In this document: positions 23,870-34,984 of the stretch, piece by piece
Layout: each line of letters opens with the position of its first letter
Numbering within the stretch: position 1 is the stretch's first letter
Assembly (NCBI GenBank): GCA_014843695.1
Contig: CM026387.1
Coordinates: 66,818,139-66,882,138 of the forward strand
Length of the DNA: 64,000 nt
Source: Archivesica marissinica
Lineage: Eukaryota > Mollusca > Bivalvia > Venerida > Vesicomyidae
Reading direction: 5' to 3'
Translations under genes and position numbers: made by a program
The notes under the pieces: model-generated
What the model was told of the DNA's origin: nothing
Database searches by the model: none
The model's input: only the letters and a program-made list of their open reading frames with translations

Positions 23870-25078
23870 GGATCTGTAGTCCAGTGGTAACATGCTGGAC
23901 TGGTAGTGTAGGGATCGCAGGATCTGTAATCCAGTGGTAACACGTTGGACTGGTAGTGTAGGGATCGCAGGATCTGTAGTCCAGTGGTAACATGCTGGAC
24001 TGGTAGTGTAAGGATCTGTAATCCAGTGGTAACATGCTGGACTGGTAGTGTAAGGATCGCAGGATCTGTAGTCCAGTGGTAGCACGCTGGACTGGTAGTG
24101 TAGGGATCGCAGGATCTGTAATCCAGTGGTAACACGCTGGACTGGTAGTGTAGGGATCGCAGTATCTGTAATCCAGTGGTAACACGCTGGACTGGTAGTG
24201 TAGGGATCGCAGGATCTGTAATCCAGTGGTAACACGCTGGACTGGTAGTGTAAGGATCGCAGGATCTGTAATCCAGTGGTAACACGCTGGACTGGTAGTG
24301 TAGGGATCGCAGTATCTGTAATCCAGTGGTAACACGCTGGACTGGTATTGTAGGGATCGCATGATCTGTAATCCAGTGGTAACACGCTGGACTGGTAGTG
24401 TAGGGATCGCAGGATCTGTAATCCAGTGGTAACACGCTGGACTGGTAATGTAGGGATCGCAGGATCTGTTCTCCAGTGGTAACACGCTGGATTGGTAATG
24501 TAGGGATCGCAGTATCTGTAATCCAGTGGTAACACGCTGGACTGGTAATGTAGGGATCGCAGGATCTGTAATCCAGTGGTAACATGCTGGACTGGTAATG
24601 TAGGGATCGCAGTATCTGTAATCCAGTGGTAACACGCTGGACTGGTAATGTAGGGATCGCAGTATCTGTAATCCAGTGGTAACACGCTGGACTGGTAATG
24701 TAGGGATCGCAGTATCTGTAATCCAGTGGTAACACGCTGGACTGGTAATGTAGGGATCGCAGTATCTGTAATCCAGTGGTAACACGCTGGACTGGTAATG
24801 TAGGGATCGCAGGATCTGTAGTCCAGTGGTAACACGCTGGACTGGTAATGTAGGGATCACAGGATCTGTAGTCCAGTGGTAACACGCTGGACTGGTAGTG
24901 TAGGGATCGCAGGATCTGTAGTCCAGTGGTAACACGCTGGACTGGTAATGTAGGGATCGCAGGATCTGTAGTCCAGTGGTAACACGCTGGACTGGTAATG
25001 TAGGGATCGCTGGATCTGTAGTCCAGTGGTAACACGCTGGACTGGTAATGTAGGGATTCCAGGATCTGTAATCCAGTG
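23870..25078 (+). repeat. 50-bp tandem array of SINE tRNA-head units, about 24 copies
   Basis: Each unit reads GGATCTGTAGTCCAGTGGTA, ACACGCTGGACTGGTAATG, TAGGGATCGCA. The same sequence forms the head of SINE family B (28831: GGATCTGTAGTCCAGTG; 12787: GGACTGGTAATCCAG then GGGATCGCAGGTTCGATCCC). TAGTCCAGTGG is a perfect fit to the Pol III A-box consensus. About eight units, mostly at the two edges, keep it, while the interior mostly has TAATCCAGTGG. Single units lack a B box. One unit near 24000 lacks the last 8 bases. The 50-bp period rotates frame, giving three minus-strand open frames of 446, 418 and 340 codons that are artefacts. It ends directly against the SINE-C copy at 25079. Confidence 0.95.
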
Positions 25079-25290
25079 GGATGGTCACGGGTTCAAGCCC
25101 CGCTCAGGCCGTGTCTCATTTATATGAAAAAGTTGGCAGTTTCTTGCGGAGATTGGTGCACCCAAGTACTGGTTAACCCTTGGAGCCTGCCCAGGAAAGG
25201 TGTTGTTAGGTAAACTGCCCGCCGGCGATATAGCCCAAAATGGTGCCGATGCAGGCGTAAAACCCGAAATGTAACATAATAATAACATAA
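25079..25290 (+). repeat. SINE-like family C, copy 2, with B box
   Basis: Starts with GATGGTCACGGGTTCAAGCC, in which GGTTCAAGCC fits a Pol III B box. It is followed by CCGCTCAGGCCGTGTCTC and the family C body (GGAGCCTGCCCAGGAAAGG, CTGCCCGCCGGCGATATAG), and ends in AACCCGAAATGTAACATAA. It directly abuts the A-box array on its left, so the last array unit plus this B box could form a composite two-box promoter. Confidence 0.85.
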
Positions 25291-26753
25291 CGTTTGTCTG
25301 TACGTTATTGATAGCCTGACAACCATACTACTACAGAATTCAAATGTGTAATGCTAGCTCCAAATTGAGTCATTGTGTTGTTGATGATCAACTTTGGCAC
25401 AGCGGTGACTAAATTATATTGCAATTTCGGAAACCACTGATCAAATTTTATGAAAGTTGTACGTAGGTAATGACTTCTATCGAATTGTTTCGTTAGTCCT
25501 TCTAAATGATTGGAAGAAACGTAGAGATTTAAGAAGAAACTTTTAATATGACACCATCATTCTGGTAATGATATCTATACCAAATTTGTTACGATCAGGT
25601 TAGTCCATCTAGTCCATCGATCTTTGGATTGGCATCTCCCTTAAAACTCGGGTTAGTCCATCGATCTTTTGATTGGCATCTCCCTTGAAACCAGTTATCA
25701 TAATAGAATTGAGATCATTCAGACAGTCTTAATTCACAACATACATAATTTAATAAAAAAACTACTTATTTTTCATTTCCAAAATATATACTGCACATTG
25801 CGCTTTGAATTGGAGAATTTTGATAATTATCAGAAGTTAATGCAGTTACAGCACTGTTAGCTTGTTGTGACGAAAGTCAGGTTACCTATTATGATAGACC
25901 TCTTGTTGATGTGGACATCATAAAGATATCTTCAGTATATTATTCATGTGTGTTTGGGACATATAGATGATAATACACAATTAATTTCTTTTAAGCACGA
26001 TCTAAGGAATGCCTTCATGTTGCTACAAATTTCTTGCTACACGGCGTTATTTTGTTGGTTGCTAAGCCACATACATTTGTCATAGTTCTTTAAAACATTA
26101 CCAGATGCAAAAACAAACCGTTGTAAGATGGCCAACTTATTACTATAAATAATCAACGGTTACCTTTTCATTTCTGAGAACACCACATAATCATGAGATT
26201 TGCCATTGAAAAGAACATCAAGGGGCGAAATATATTTCATCGGATCCAAGTCGAGCTGACTTGTTGCTATGCACAGTTTCATTTAGTATGGCACTGTGTA
26301 TTAACTATTTAATGTTATTTTTTGTGACACAGGCTTGTATACTTTCAGATCTGTCCCTTACAAGATGACCAGCTTGTTGCTATTAATTAGTTATCCCCAC
26401 CGTGTAGTAGTCATCAGAGGGGAGATAGGAATAGTCTCCAATGGAGACATTTAAAAATTATGTGCCATTTATATGTTAACCAGATCGACACGATGTACAA
26501 CAGAGTGCATGTTGCAGCCATGTAGGTTCACGGTTGCACTTAAAGCTTCAAGCTATTTTTTGTGTCCACTCCATAACTTTGAACAGCAGCTCAATTGGCT
26601 ATGTTTCATGTCTGCTCCATAACTCTTGAACTACCAGGGGAATTTTAAGATTACATGACACATATGTTAACCGTGTTAAGACGGAGTGCAGAGCGCAGTA
26701 TTATTTATAATGTTTGTCTCCAGGCTGCACTCTTTGTTCCTATTTAATAAAGC
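25291..26753. other. No gene recognised; contains a short two-copy repeat
   Basis: Unique AT-rich DNA. At about 25610-25690 a 43-bp segment (AGTCCATCGATCTTTGGATT, GGCATCTCCCTT) is duplicated in tandem. Nothing else was identified. Confidence 0.6.
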
Positions 26754-27310
26754 AAAGGGGATATGGCTGTCAGCAATGGCAATATGGCTGTCAGCAATGG
26801 TGATATGGCTGTCAGCAATGGGGATCGATATGGCTGTCAGCAAATGGGATATGGCTGTCAGCAATGGTGATATGGCTGTCAGCAATGGGGATATGGCTGT
26901 CAGCAATGGTGATATGGCTGTCAGCAAATGGGATATGGCTGTCAGCAATGGGGATATGGCTGTCAGCAAATGGGATATGGCTGTCAGCAATGGGGATCGA
27001 TATGGCTGTCAGCAAATGGGATATGGCTGTCAGCAATGGGGATAAGGCTGTCAGCAATGGGGATCGATATGGCTGTCAGCAAATGGGATATGGCTGTCAG
27101 CAAAGGGATATGGCTATCAGCAATGGGGATATGGCTGTCGGCAATGGGGATATGGCTGTCAACAAAGGGGATATGGCTGTCAGCAAAGGGGATATGGCTG
27201 TCAGCAAAGGGGATATGGCTGTCAGCAAAGGGGATATGGCTGTCAGCAAAGGGGATATGGCTGTCAGCAAAGGGGATATGGCTGTCAGCAAAGGGGATAT
27301 GGCTGCCAGT
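26754..27310 (+). repeat. 21-bp minisatellite with 20-26-bp variants, about 26 units
   Basis: The unit is GGGGATATGGCTGTCAGCAA plus A or T, with variant ends AATGG, AAATGG and AAAGG, and a longer GATCGATATGG form that recurs about three times. The last seven or so units are identical (AAAGGGGATATGGCTGTCAG), which marks the most recently homogenised end. Short and frame-shifting indels generate several overlapping open frames on both strands; none is a gene. Confidence 0.95.
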
Positions 27311-27670
27311 GGAACTGTTTTATTGTTTCATATTAAGATCAATAATTATATAAGATTATACTTCATATCTCACAGCAGCCATACTCTTCAATTTTACATG
27401 GATGTACATCATTCTATAGTGCTATGATACAGCTCATCATGAACCGTCATGCAGGTAAGCAAGATTGCACTAGTTACCTAACTGTGATGTACAACACTTT
27501 GTGTAACTAATGGACAATGATAAAGAAAGCACAACATAGAGACCACAACGTTTGTACAGTTTTCTCACACAGGTATTCTTGTATAGTCGCTGTATCCACT
27601 GTACAATGAACTATTTGGAATCACTAAACATGCACTTATTTGAATACGACTGCCAGATGTATATCTACCC
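27311..27670. other. No gene recognised
   Basis: Unique AT-rich spacer between the 21-bp array and an inverted-repeat element. Confidence 0.5.
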
Positions 27671-28309
27671 TAGGGATGGCAACGAATACCGAGTTTGGCA
27701 TTGAATCCATTCGAATATTTGCTAATTCACTGAAAAGGAAATCATAATTATAAGCATTCCGTTGTTTTTTCCCAATCAAATTCTAGTTGTTTTGATGTAC
27801 TTAAAATGTTTATAATATGTTTGTTTACATTATTATAAACTGAATAAAATATGTATTTAAATTAAGTCAGAATTTTCCTTGCCACTTTTGGATATGTGTG
27901 TTCATTTCGACTCCACCATTCTACGGGTTTACAGGGTGGGTCCATTTTATTCAGCCATTACGATTTCATTTCGTTTGATTGTTCTTTCTCCGGCACAAAG
28001 AAGTTTTATTTCAAAATACACGACTGTCTGTCAAATAGACTGCATTAATCAGTAGCATCCTCAGTAATTACGAGCAACATGTCGTTAATAGGAGCCATAA
28101 TCACGACAACGTTTTGCACATCCAGACATGCATTCGACCATTCCTTTCTGCAATTAAAGCAAACGGCTATAATTATTATGTAGCTGCAATTTATTAAAAT
28201 TTAATTGAAAAAAAATGCCATTTTTTAATATTTGAATACCGTACCATTTTAACGTTTGAATATTCGGGCATTCGAATGAATATTCGGTTAGAACTTTCGT
28301 TGCCGTCCC
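27671..28309. mobile_element. Non-autonomous terminal-inverted-repeat element, about 640 bp
   Basis: Begins TAGGGATGGCAACGAATACC and ends GAACTTTCGTTGCCGTCCC. The ends are inverted copies (GGGATGGCAACGAA against TTCGTTGCCGTCCC). Subterminal TTCGAATATT-type strings lie inside both ends. A second element with the same terminus lies at 49578-50004. No transposase is visible. The termini look hAT-like, but I could not identify a target-site duplication, so the superfamily is uncertain. Confidence 0.65.
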
Positions 28310-28539
28310 GAATCGAAGCACATTGTTTGCTGCAACAATGTCATTGCATGAGATGTTAACATCAGTTTAGAATTGAGATCAGCACAACATATATGTTCTT
28401 GCTGGGTTATTCTGTTGTACCGTGATATGCAGACATGCATGCCGGAATTTACGGTCCAATATTATAGATAAAATCTGTATACACATGTATCCATTTTGCC
28501 ACATCTGTAATTGGGAACACTGTTGCGTGGCAGCATACC
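28310..28539. other. No gene recognised
   Basis: Short unique stretch between the inverted-repeat element and the degenerate edge of the large minisatellite. Confidence 0.4.
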
Positions 28540-29773
28540 CATGATCTTGAAGAAGACGGGTAATGTAATGTGACAGATCATGGGGCTTTGCTGCAGAGGT
28601 CAGATATATGTAGTGGGACATATGAGGAGTTTGCTGGCAAAGGTCCTAGTACAGATTATTGACCTGATGGCAGGAATTAGAGCAATGTCCTGGGGCTTAG
28701 TTGCAGAAGTTAGATGGTGGTAGGATACAGATGTGTATGGTGGTAGATGAGGGACTTTGTGGTAGATGAGGGACTTTGTGGTAGAGGTTAGAGATGCATA
28801 CTTAGGTAGGTATAGGGCTTTGTGGCACAGACGGATCTGTAGTCCAGTGATCGCAGGTTCGATCCCCCCACGGGGGCTGACCCTAATAAAATTAACAGTC
28901 TTTCAGATTGGACATTAAGCCGAGGTCTCATGTCAATGTTTTACACTGTGCACGTAAAAGAACCAGAGGAGACTGGAATGGGTCTCTGTCTATATCATTG
29001 CACTATCCTCTAAATATCTAAAATGACTAATCTCTTTAGGAGGCGTCACTCATATGGGCAACCGGTAGCGACGATAAATAAGTGTAAAACACACAGTACT
29101 TTGTGGCAAAAGTTGTCGGTGATTATTGGCCTTGTGGCATGGATTAGAGAAATGTACTGGGGTAGAATGGGCCTTGGTTGCAGGGGTTGGAGATGTGTAT
29201 TGGTACTGATGAAGGGCTTTGTGACGGAGGTTAAATATGTGTATTTGGGTCAGATGAAGGGCTGTGTGGTAATGGTTGGGCAAGGACTAAAGATTAGCAT
29301 ATACCAGTTAGAGTAATGTACTGAGGTAGTAGTTTGGTGGCAGTGATTAGGGATGAGTAATGGGGAAGATAAGTGTTCTGGCAGAGTTTATATATATGTA
29401 CTGATTTTGAGTGGCCTGTGGCAGGGTTTATTTATAATTATGTACTTGTACATTTTAGGTGGCTTTGTTGCAGGTTTCATGTGTGCTGGTTAATTTTGAG
29501 TTGCCTGGTTGAAGTGGTTTATATATGTGTACTTGTGCATATTGAATGTCCTGGTGGGAGGGGTTATGTAATATTATGTGTACTGGTGCATTTTAGTAGG
29601 CCTGGTGGCATGGTTTATATATGTGTACTGGTGAACTTTGAGTGGCCTGGTTTTATGAGTCTTATATGACATTGTTTACTGTTGCACTTTGAGTGGCCTC
29701 ATGGTATGGTTAAATATGTGTATTTGTGCATTTTGAATGTCCTGGTTGCAGGGTATATATATAATGGTAATAT
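28540..29773 (+). repeat. Degenerate left edge of the 45-bp minisatellite series
   Basis: Imperfect repeats of about 45-55 bp built on a TGTACTGG, GAGTGGCCTGGTGGCAG, GGTTTATATATGTG pattern. They are very diverged at the left (GGGGCTTTGCTGCAGAGGTC near 28577) and become progressively closer to the homogeneous unit toward 29773. A SINE-B copy (28831-29095) splits it. Open frames across it are incidental. Confidence 0.8.
28831..29095 (+). repeat. tRNA-derived SINE family B, copy 2
   Basis: Head GGATCTGTAGTCCAGTG with an A-box sequence, then B box GGTTCGATCC at 28856-28865. The part of the head between the boxes (ACACGCTGGACTGGTAATG) is deleted compared with the 23.9-kb array unit. The body (CTGACCCTAATAAAATTAAC, TTAGGAGGCGTCACTCATAT) and tail (GATAAATAAGTGTAAAACAC) match the copy at 12787. 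It is inserted in the degenerate array edge, so it is younger than that part of the array. Confidence 0.88.
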
Positions 29774-32700
29774 TATATATATGTGTGTGTGTACTGTTGC
29801 ATTTTGAGTGACCTGGTGGTATGGATTGTATGTGTGTACTGTTGCACTTTGAGTGGCCTGGTGGTATGGATTGTATGTGTGTACTGTTGCACTTTGAGTG
29901 GCCAGGTGGTATGGGTTGTATGTGTGTACTGTTGCACTTTGAGTGGCATGGTGGTATGGATTGTATGTGTGTACTGTTGCACTTTGAGTGGCATGGTGGT
30001 ATGGATTGTATGTGTGTACTGTTGCACTTTGAGTGGCATGGTGGTATGGATTGTATGTGTGTACTGTTGCACTTTGAGTGGCATGGTGGTATGGATTGTA
30101 TGTGTGTACTGTTGCACTTTGAGTGGCCAGGTGGTATGGATTGTATGTGTACTGTTGCACTTTGAGTGGCCTGGTGGTATGGATTGTATGTGTGTACTGT
30201 TGCACTTTGAGTGGCATGGTGGTATGGATTGTATGTGTGTACTGTTGCACTTTGAGTGGCCAGGTGGTATGGATTGTATGTGTGTACTGTTGCACTTTGA
30301 GTGACTTGGTGGTATGGATTGTATGTGTGTACTGTTGCACTTTGAGTGGCCAGGTGGTATGGATTGTATGTGTGTACTGTTGCACTTTGAGTGGCATGGT
30401 GGTATGGATTGTATGTGTGTACTGTTGCACTTTGAGTGACTTGGTGGTATGGATTGTATGTGTGTACTGTTGCACTTTGAGTGGCCAGGTGGTATGGATT
30501 GTATGTGTGTACTGTTGCACTTTGAGTGGCATGGTGGTATGGATTGTATGTGTGTACTGTTGCACTTTGAGTGGCATGGTGGTATGGATTGTATGTGTGT
30601 ACTGTTGCACTTTGAGTGGCCTGGTGGTATGGATTGTATGTGTGTACTGTTGCACTTTGAGTGGCCATGTGGTATGGATTGTATGTGTGTACTGTTGCAC
30701 TTTGAGTGGCATGGTGGTATTGATTGTATGTGTGTACTGTTGCACTTTGAGTGGCATGGTGGTATGGATTGTATGTGTGTACTGTTGCACTTTGAGTGAC
30801 TTGGTGGTATGGATTGTATGTGTGTACTGTTGCACTTTGAGTGGCCAGGTGGTACTGTTGCACTTTGAGTGGCATGGTGGTATGGATTGTATGTGTGTAC
30901 TGTTGCACTTTGAGTGGCATGGTGGTATGGATTGTATGTGTGTACTGTTGCACTTTGAGTGGCCTGGTGGTATGGATTGTATGTGTGTACTGTTGCACTT
31001 TGAGTGGCCAGGTGGTATGGATTGTATGTGTGTACTGTTGCACTTTGAGTGGCATGGTGGTATGGATTGTATGTGTGTACTGTTGCACTTTGAGTGACCT
31101 GGTGGTATGGATTGTATGTGTGTACTGTTGCACTTTGAGTGGCCAGGTGGTATGGATTGTATGTGTGTACTGTTGCACTTTGAGTGGCCAGGTGGTATGG
31201 GTTGTATGTGTGTACTGTTGCACTTTGAGTGGCATGGTGGTATGGGTTGTATGTGTGTACTGTTGCACTTTGAGTGACCAGGTGGTATGGATTGTATGTG
31301 TACTGTTGCACTTTGAGTGGCATGGTGGTATGGGTTGTATGTGTGTACTGTTGCACTTTGAGTGGCCTGGTGGTATGGATTGTATGTGTGTACTGTTGCA
31401 CTTTGAGTGGCCAGGTGGTATGGATTGTATGTGTGTACTGTTGCACTTTGAGTGGCATGGTGGTATGGGTTGTATGTGTGTACTGTTGCACTTTGAGTGG
31501 CCAGGTGGTATGGATTGTATGTGTACTGTTGCACTTTGAGTGGCATGGTGGTATGGATTGTATGTGTGTACTGTTGCACTTTGAGTGACCAGGTGGTATG
31601 GATTGTATGTGTGTACTGTTGCACTTTGAGTGGCCAGGTGGTATGGATTGTATGTGTGTACTGTTGCACTTTGAGTGGCCAGGTGGTATGTATTGTATGT
31701 GTGTACTGTTGCACTTTGAGTGGCATGGTGGTATGGATTGTATGTGTGTACTGTTGCACTTTGAGTGGCATGGTGGTATGGATTGTATGTGTGTACTGTT
31801 GCACTTTGAGTGGCCAGGTGGTATGGATTGTATGTGTGTACTGTTGCACTTTGAGTGACTTGGTGGTATGGATTGTATGTGTGTAATGTTGCACTTTGAG
31901 TGACCTGGTGGTATGGATTGTATGTGTGTACTGTTGCACTTTGAGTGGCCAGGTGGTATGGATTGTATGTGTGTACTGTTGCACTTTGAGTGGCATGGTG
32001 GTATGGATTGTATGTGTGTACTGTTGCACTTTGAGTGGCATGGTGGTATGGATTGTATGTGTGTACTGTTGCACTTTGAGTGGCATGGTGGTATGGATTG
32101 TATGTGTGTACTGTTGCACTTTGAGTGGCCAGGTGGTATGGATTGTATGTGTGTAATGTTGCACTTTGAGTGGCTAGGTGGTATGGATTGTATGTGTGTA
32201 CTGTTGCACTTTGAGTGGCATGGTGGTATGGATTGTATGTGTGTACTGTTGCACTTTGAGTGACCTGGTGGTATGGATTGTATGTGTGTACTGTTGCACT
32301 TTGAGTGGCCAGGTGGTATGGATTGTATGTGTGTACTGTTGCACTTTGAGTGGCATGGTGGTATGGATTGTATGTGTGTACTGTTGCACTTTGAGTGGCA
32401 TGGTGGTATGGATTGTATGTGTGTAATGTTGCACTTTGAGTGGCATGGTGGTATGGATTGTATGTGTGTACTGTTGCACTTTGAGTGGCATGGTGGTATG
32501 GATTGTATGTGTGTACTGTTGCACTTTGAGTGACCTGGTGGTATGGATTGTATGTGTGTACTGTTGCACTTTGAGTGGCCAGGTGGTATGGATTGTATGT
32601 GTGTACTGTTGCACTTTGAGTGGCCAGGTGGTATGGGTTGTATGTGTGTACTGTTGCACTTTGAGTGGCATGGTGGTATGGGTTGTATGTGTGTACTGTT

Positions 32701-34130
32701 GCACTTTGAGTGACCAGGTGGTATGGATTGTATGTGTACTGTTGCACTTTGAGTGGCATGGTGGTATGGGTTGTATGTGTGTACTGTTGCACTTTGAGTG
32801 GCCTGGTGGTATGGATTGTATGTGTGTACTGTTGCACTTTGAGTGGCCAGGTGGTATGGATTGTATGTGTGTACTGTTGCACTTTGAGTGGCATGGTGGT
32901 ATGGATTGTATGTGTGTACTGTTGCACTTTGAGTGACCTGGTGGTATGGATTGTATGTGTGTACTGTTGCACTTTGAGTGGCCAGGTGGTATGGATTGTA
33001 TGTGTGTACTGTTGCACTTTGAGTGGCCAGGTGGTATGGATTGTATGTGTGTACTGTTGCACTTTGAGTGGCATGGTGGTATGGATTGTATGTGTGTACT
33101 GTTGCACTTTGAGTGGCCAGGTGGTATGGATTGTATGTGTGTACTGTTGCACTTTGAGTGGCATGGTGGTATGGATTGTATGTGTGTACTGTTGCACTTT
33201 GAGTGGCATGGTGGTATGGATTGTATGTGTGTACTGTTGCACTTTGAGTGGCCTGGTGGTATGGATTGTATGTGTGTACTGTTGCACTTTGAGTGGCATG
33301 GTGGTATGGATTGTATGTGTGTACTGTTGCACTTTGAGTGGCCAGGTGGTATGGATTGTATGTGTGTAATGTTGCACTTTGAGTGGCATGGTGGTATGGA
33401 TTGTATGTGTTAATGTTGCACTTGAGTGATGGATTGTATGTGTGTACTGTTGCACTTTGAGTGGCCATGGTGTGTAATGTTGCACTTTGAGTGGCCGGTG
33501 TTGGATTTATGTGTGTACTGTTGCACTTTGAGTGGCCAGGTGGTATGGATTGTATGTGTGTAATGTTGCACTTTGAGTGGCCAGGTGGTATGGATTGTAT
33601 GTGTGTAATGTTGCACTTTGAGTGGCCAGGTGGTATGGATTGTATGTGTGTACTGTTGCACTTTGAGTGGCCTGGTGGTATGGGTTGTATGTGTGTACTG
33701 TTGCACTTTGAGTGGCCAGGTGGTATGGATTGTATGTGTGTAATGTTGCACTTTGAGTGGCCAGGTGGTATGGATTGTATGTGTGTAATGTTGCACTTTG
33801 AGTGGCCAGGTGGTATGGATTGTATGTGTGTACTGTTGCACTTTGAGTGGCCTGGTGGTATGGGTTGTATGTGTGTACTGTTGCACTTTGAGTGGCCAGG
33901 TGGTATGGATTGTATGTGTGTAATGTTGAACTTTGAGTGGCCAGGTGGTATGGATTGTATGTGTGTACTGTTGCACTTTGAGTGGCATGGTGGTATGGAT
34001 TGTATGTGTGTACTGTTGCACTTTGAGTGGCATGGTGGTATGGATTGTATGTGTGTACTGTTGCACTTTGAGTGGCATGGTGGTATGGATTGTATGTGTG
34101 TACTGTTGCACTTTGAGTGACCAGGTGGTA
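29774..34130 (+). repeat. Homogeneous 45-bp minisatellite, about 96 units
   Basis: The unit reads TTGCACTTTGAGTGGCATGG, TGGTATGGATTGTATGTGTG, TACTG, with variants GGCCTGG, GGCCAGG, GGCATGG and GACCTGG at one hypervariable site. The plus strand is strongly G+T-rich, so the strands differ greatly in composition. The 45-bp length and lack of stops give minus-strand frames of up to 1,269 codons and many plus-strand frames. Frame changes occur wherever a unit has a 2-base deletion (TATGTGTACTG), which argues against coding selection. Blocks of several units recur (for example around 31080-31500 and 32520-32900), showing higher-order duplication. Confidence 0.96.
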
Positions 34131-34440
34131 GCGGTTATATAATTATTTGTGCTGTTACATGTTGAGTGACCTGATGGCAGGGTTAATAATATGTGTACTG
34201 GTGCATTTTGTGTGGCCTAGCAGCATGGTTTATATAATGTGTACTGGTGCATTTTGAGTGGCTTGGTGGCAGGTGTTATCTATGTATAATTGGGCATCTG
34301 AGTGGCCTTGTGTCAGTGGTTGTAAATGTGTACTATGGCAGATGATTGACTGTGTGGTAGTGGTTACAGATGTGTACTTGTTCAGATGAGTGGCCTGGTA
34401 ACAGGTTTTATAGATGAGTACCCAGGTTTTCCAAGGGTCT
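34131..34440 (+). repeat. Degenerate right edge of the 45-bp array
   Basis: Diverged units still show TGTACTGGTGCATTTTGAGT, GGCTTGGTGGCAGG and GTTATAGATG-type blocks. Divergence rises away from 34130, mirroring the left edge. Confidence 0.8.
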
Positions 34441-34984
34441 TTGAAATCATTGAATGTACATAGAAAGTGCACGAAAATCTGACGATGTACTTATGTTATT
34501 GGCTGTGCATTCATGGACACTGTTGCTATTTTTGGCCTCATAGAAAACGTTTGTACACAGGTAGTTGCCTTCCTACAGACATGGGGCGAAGTGCTTCTTG
34601 CCGCGAAAGGATGGTGTCGAAGAGTTGTGGGACAAACTTATCCAAACAGTTATCGAGTGATGTCCTTTGTGCCACCTGCAGCTGTATTCATAGACATATT
34701 GTTATTGGTTAAATGGTGGACATTGACCAATGGGGGGTATTTCTTTCAGCTGTTTGTAGATCCACGTGTTTGTTACGATATTTTGACCTTATTGTGGTAA
34801 ATTATCGGTGCGTAATGCGAGATTAAACTTGCTCCTGCCCAGGAAGCGCAAATTTCAAGACAGTTGTTTAGACAATGACCCAATACAAAGTATGGCTGTT
34901 GAAATATCCACACGGCATTCATAGCTCATCCAGAACATAATTTTACAAAGTTTGGTTCATAATTTCCAAATTATAGACCTTATA
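34441..34984. other. Non-repetitive island between arrays, with a 95-codon frame
   Basis: This single-copy stretch separates two related arrays. It holds an open frame at 34513-34800 (+) whose translation starts MDTVAIFGLIENVCTQVVAF and contains hydrophobic stretches, one of which (AVFIDILLLV) could span a membrane. I recognise no family and see no promoter, splice site or poly(A) signal that would make it a gene. It is either a chance frame, a transposon fragment, or an unfamiliar small protein; chance is most likely. Confidence 0.3.

Noticed and set aside
23870..25078. Cluster of real tRNA genes
   Set aside because: Units are 50 bp, lack a B box, T-arm and acceptor stem, and match a SINE head. 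They are tRNA-derived, not tRNA genes.
26754..27310. Repetitive MAVSNGD/MAVSKGD peptide gene
   Set aside because: The frame shifts repeatedly at 20- and 26-base units, and the three phases and the opposite strand are similarly open.
29676..33485. Minus-strand open frame of 1,269 codons, and related frames above 800 codons
   Set aside because: It lies wholly within the 45-bp array. The peptide passes through three rotated versions of the same repeat at indels, and comparable frames exist on the other strand. No start, splice or composition evidence supports coding.
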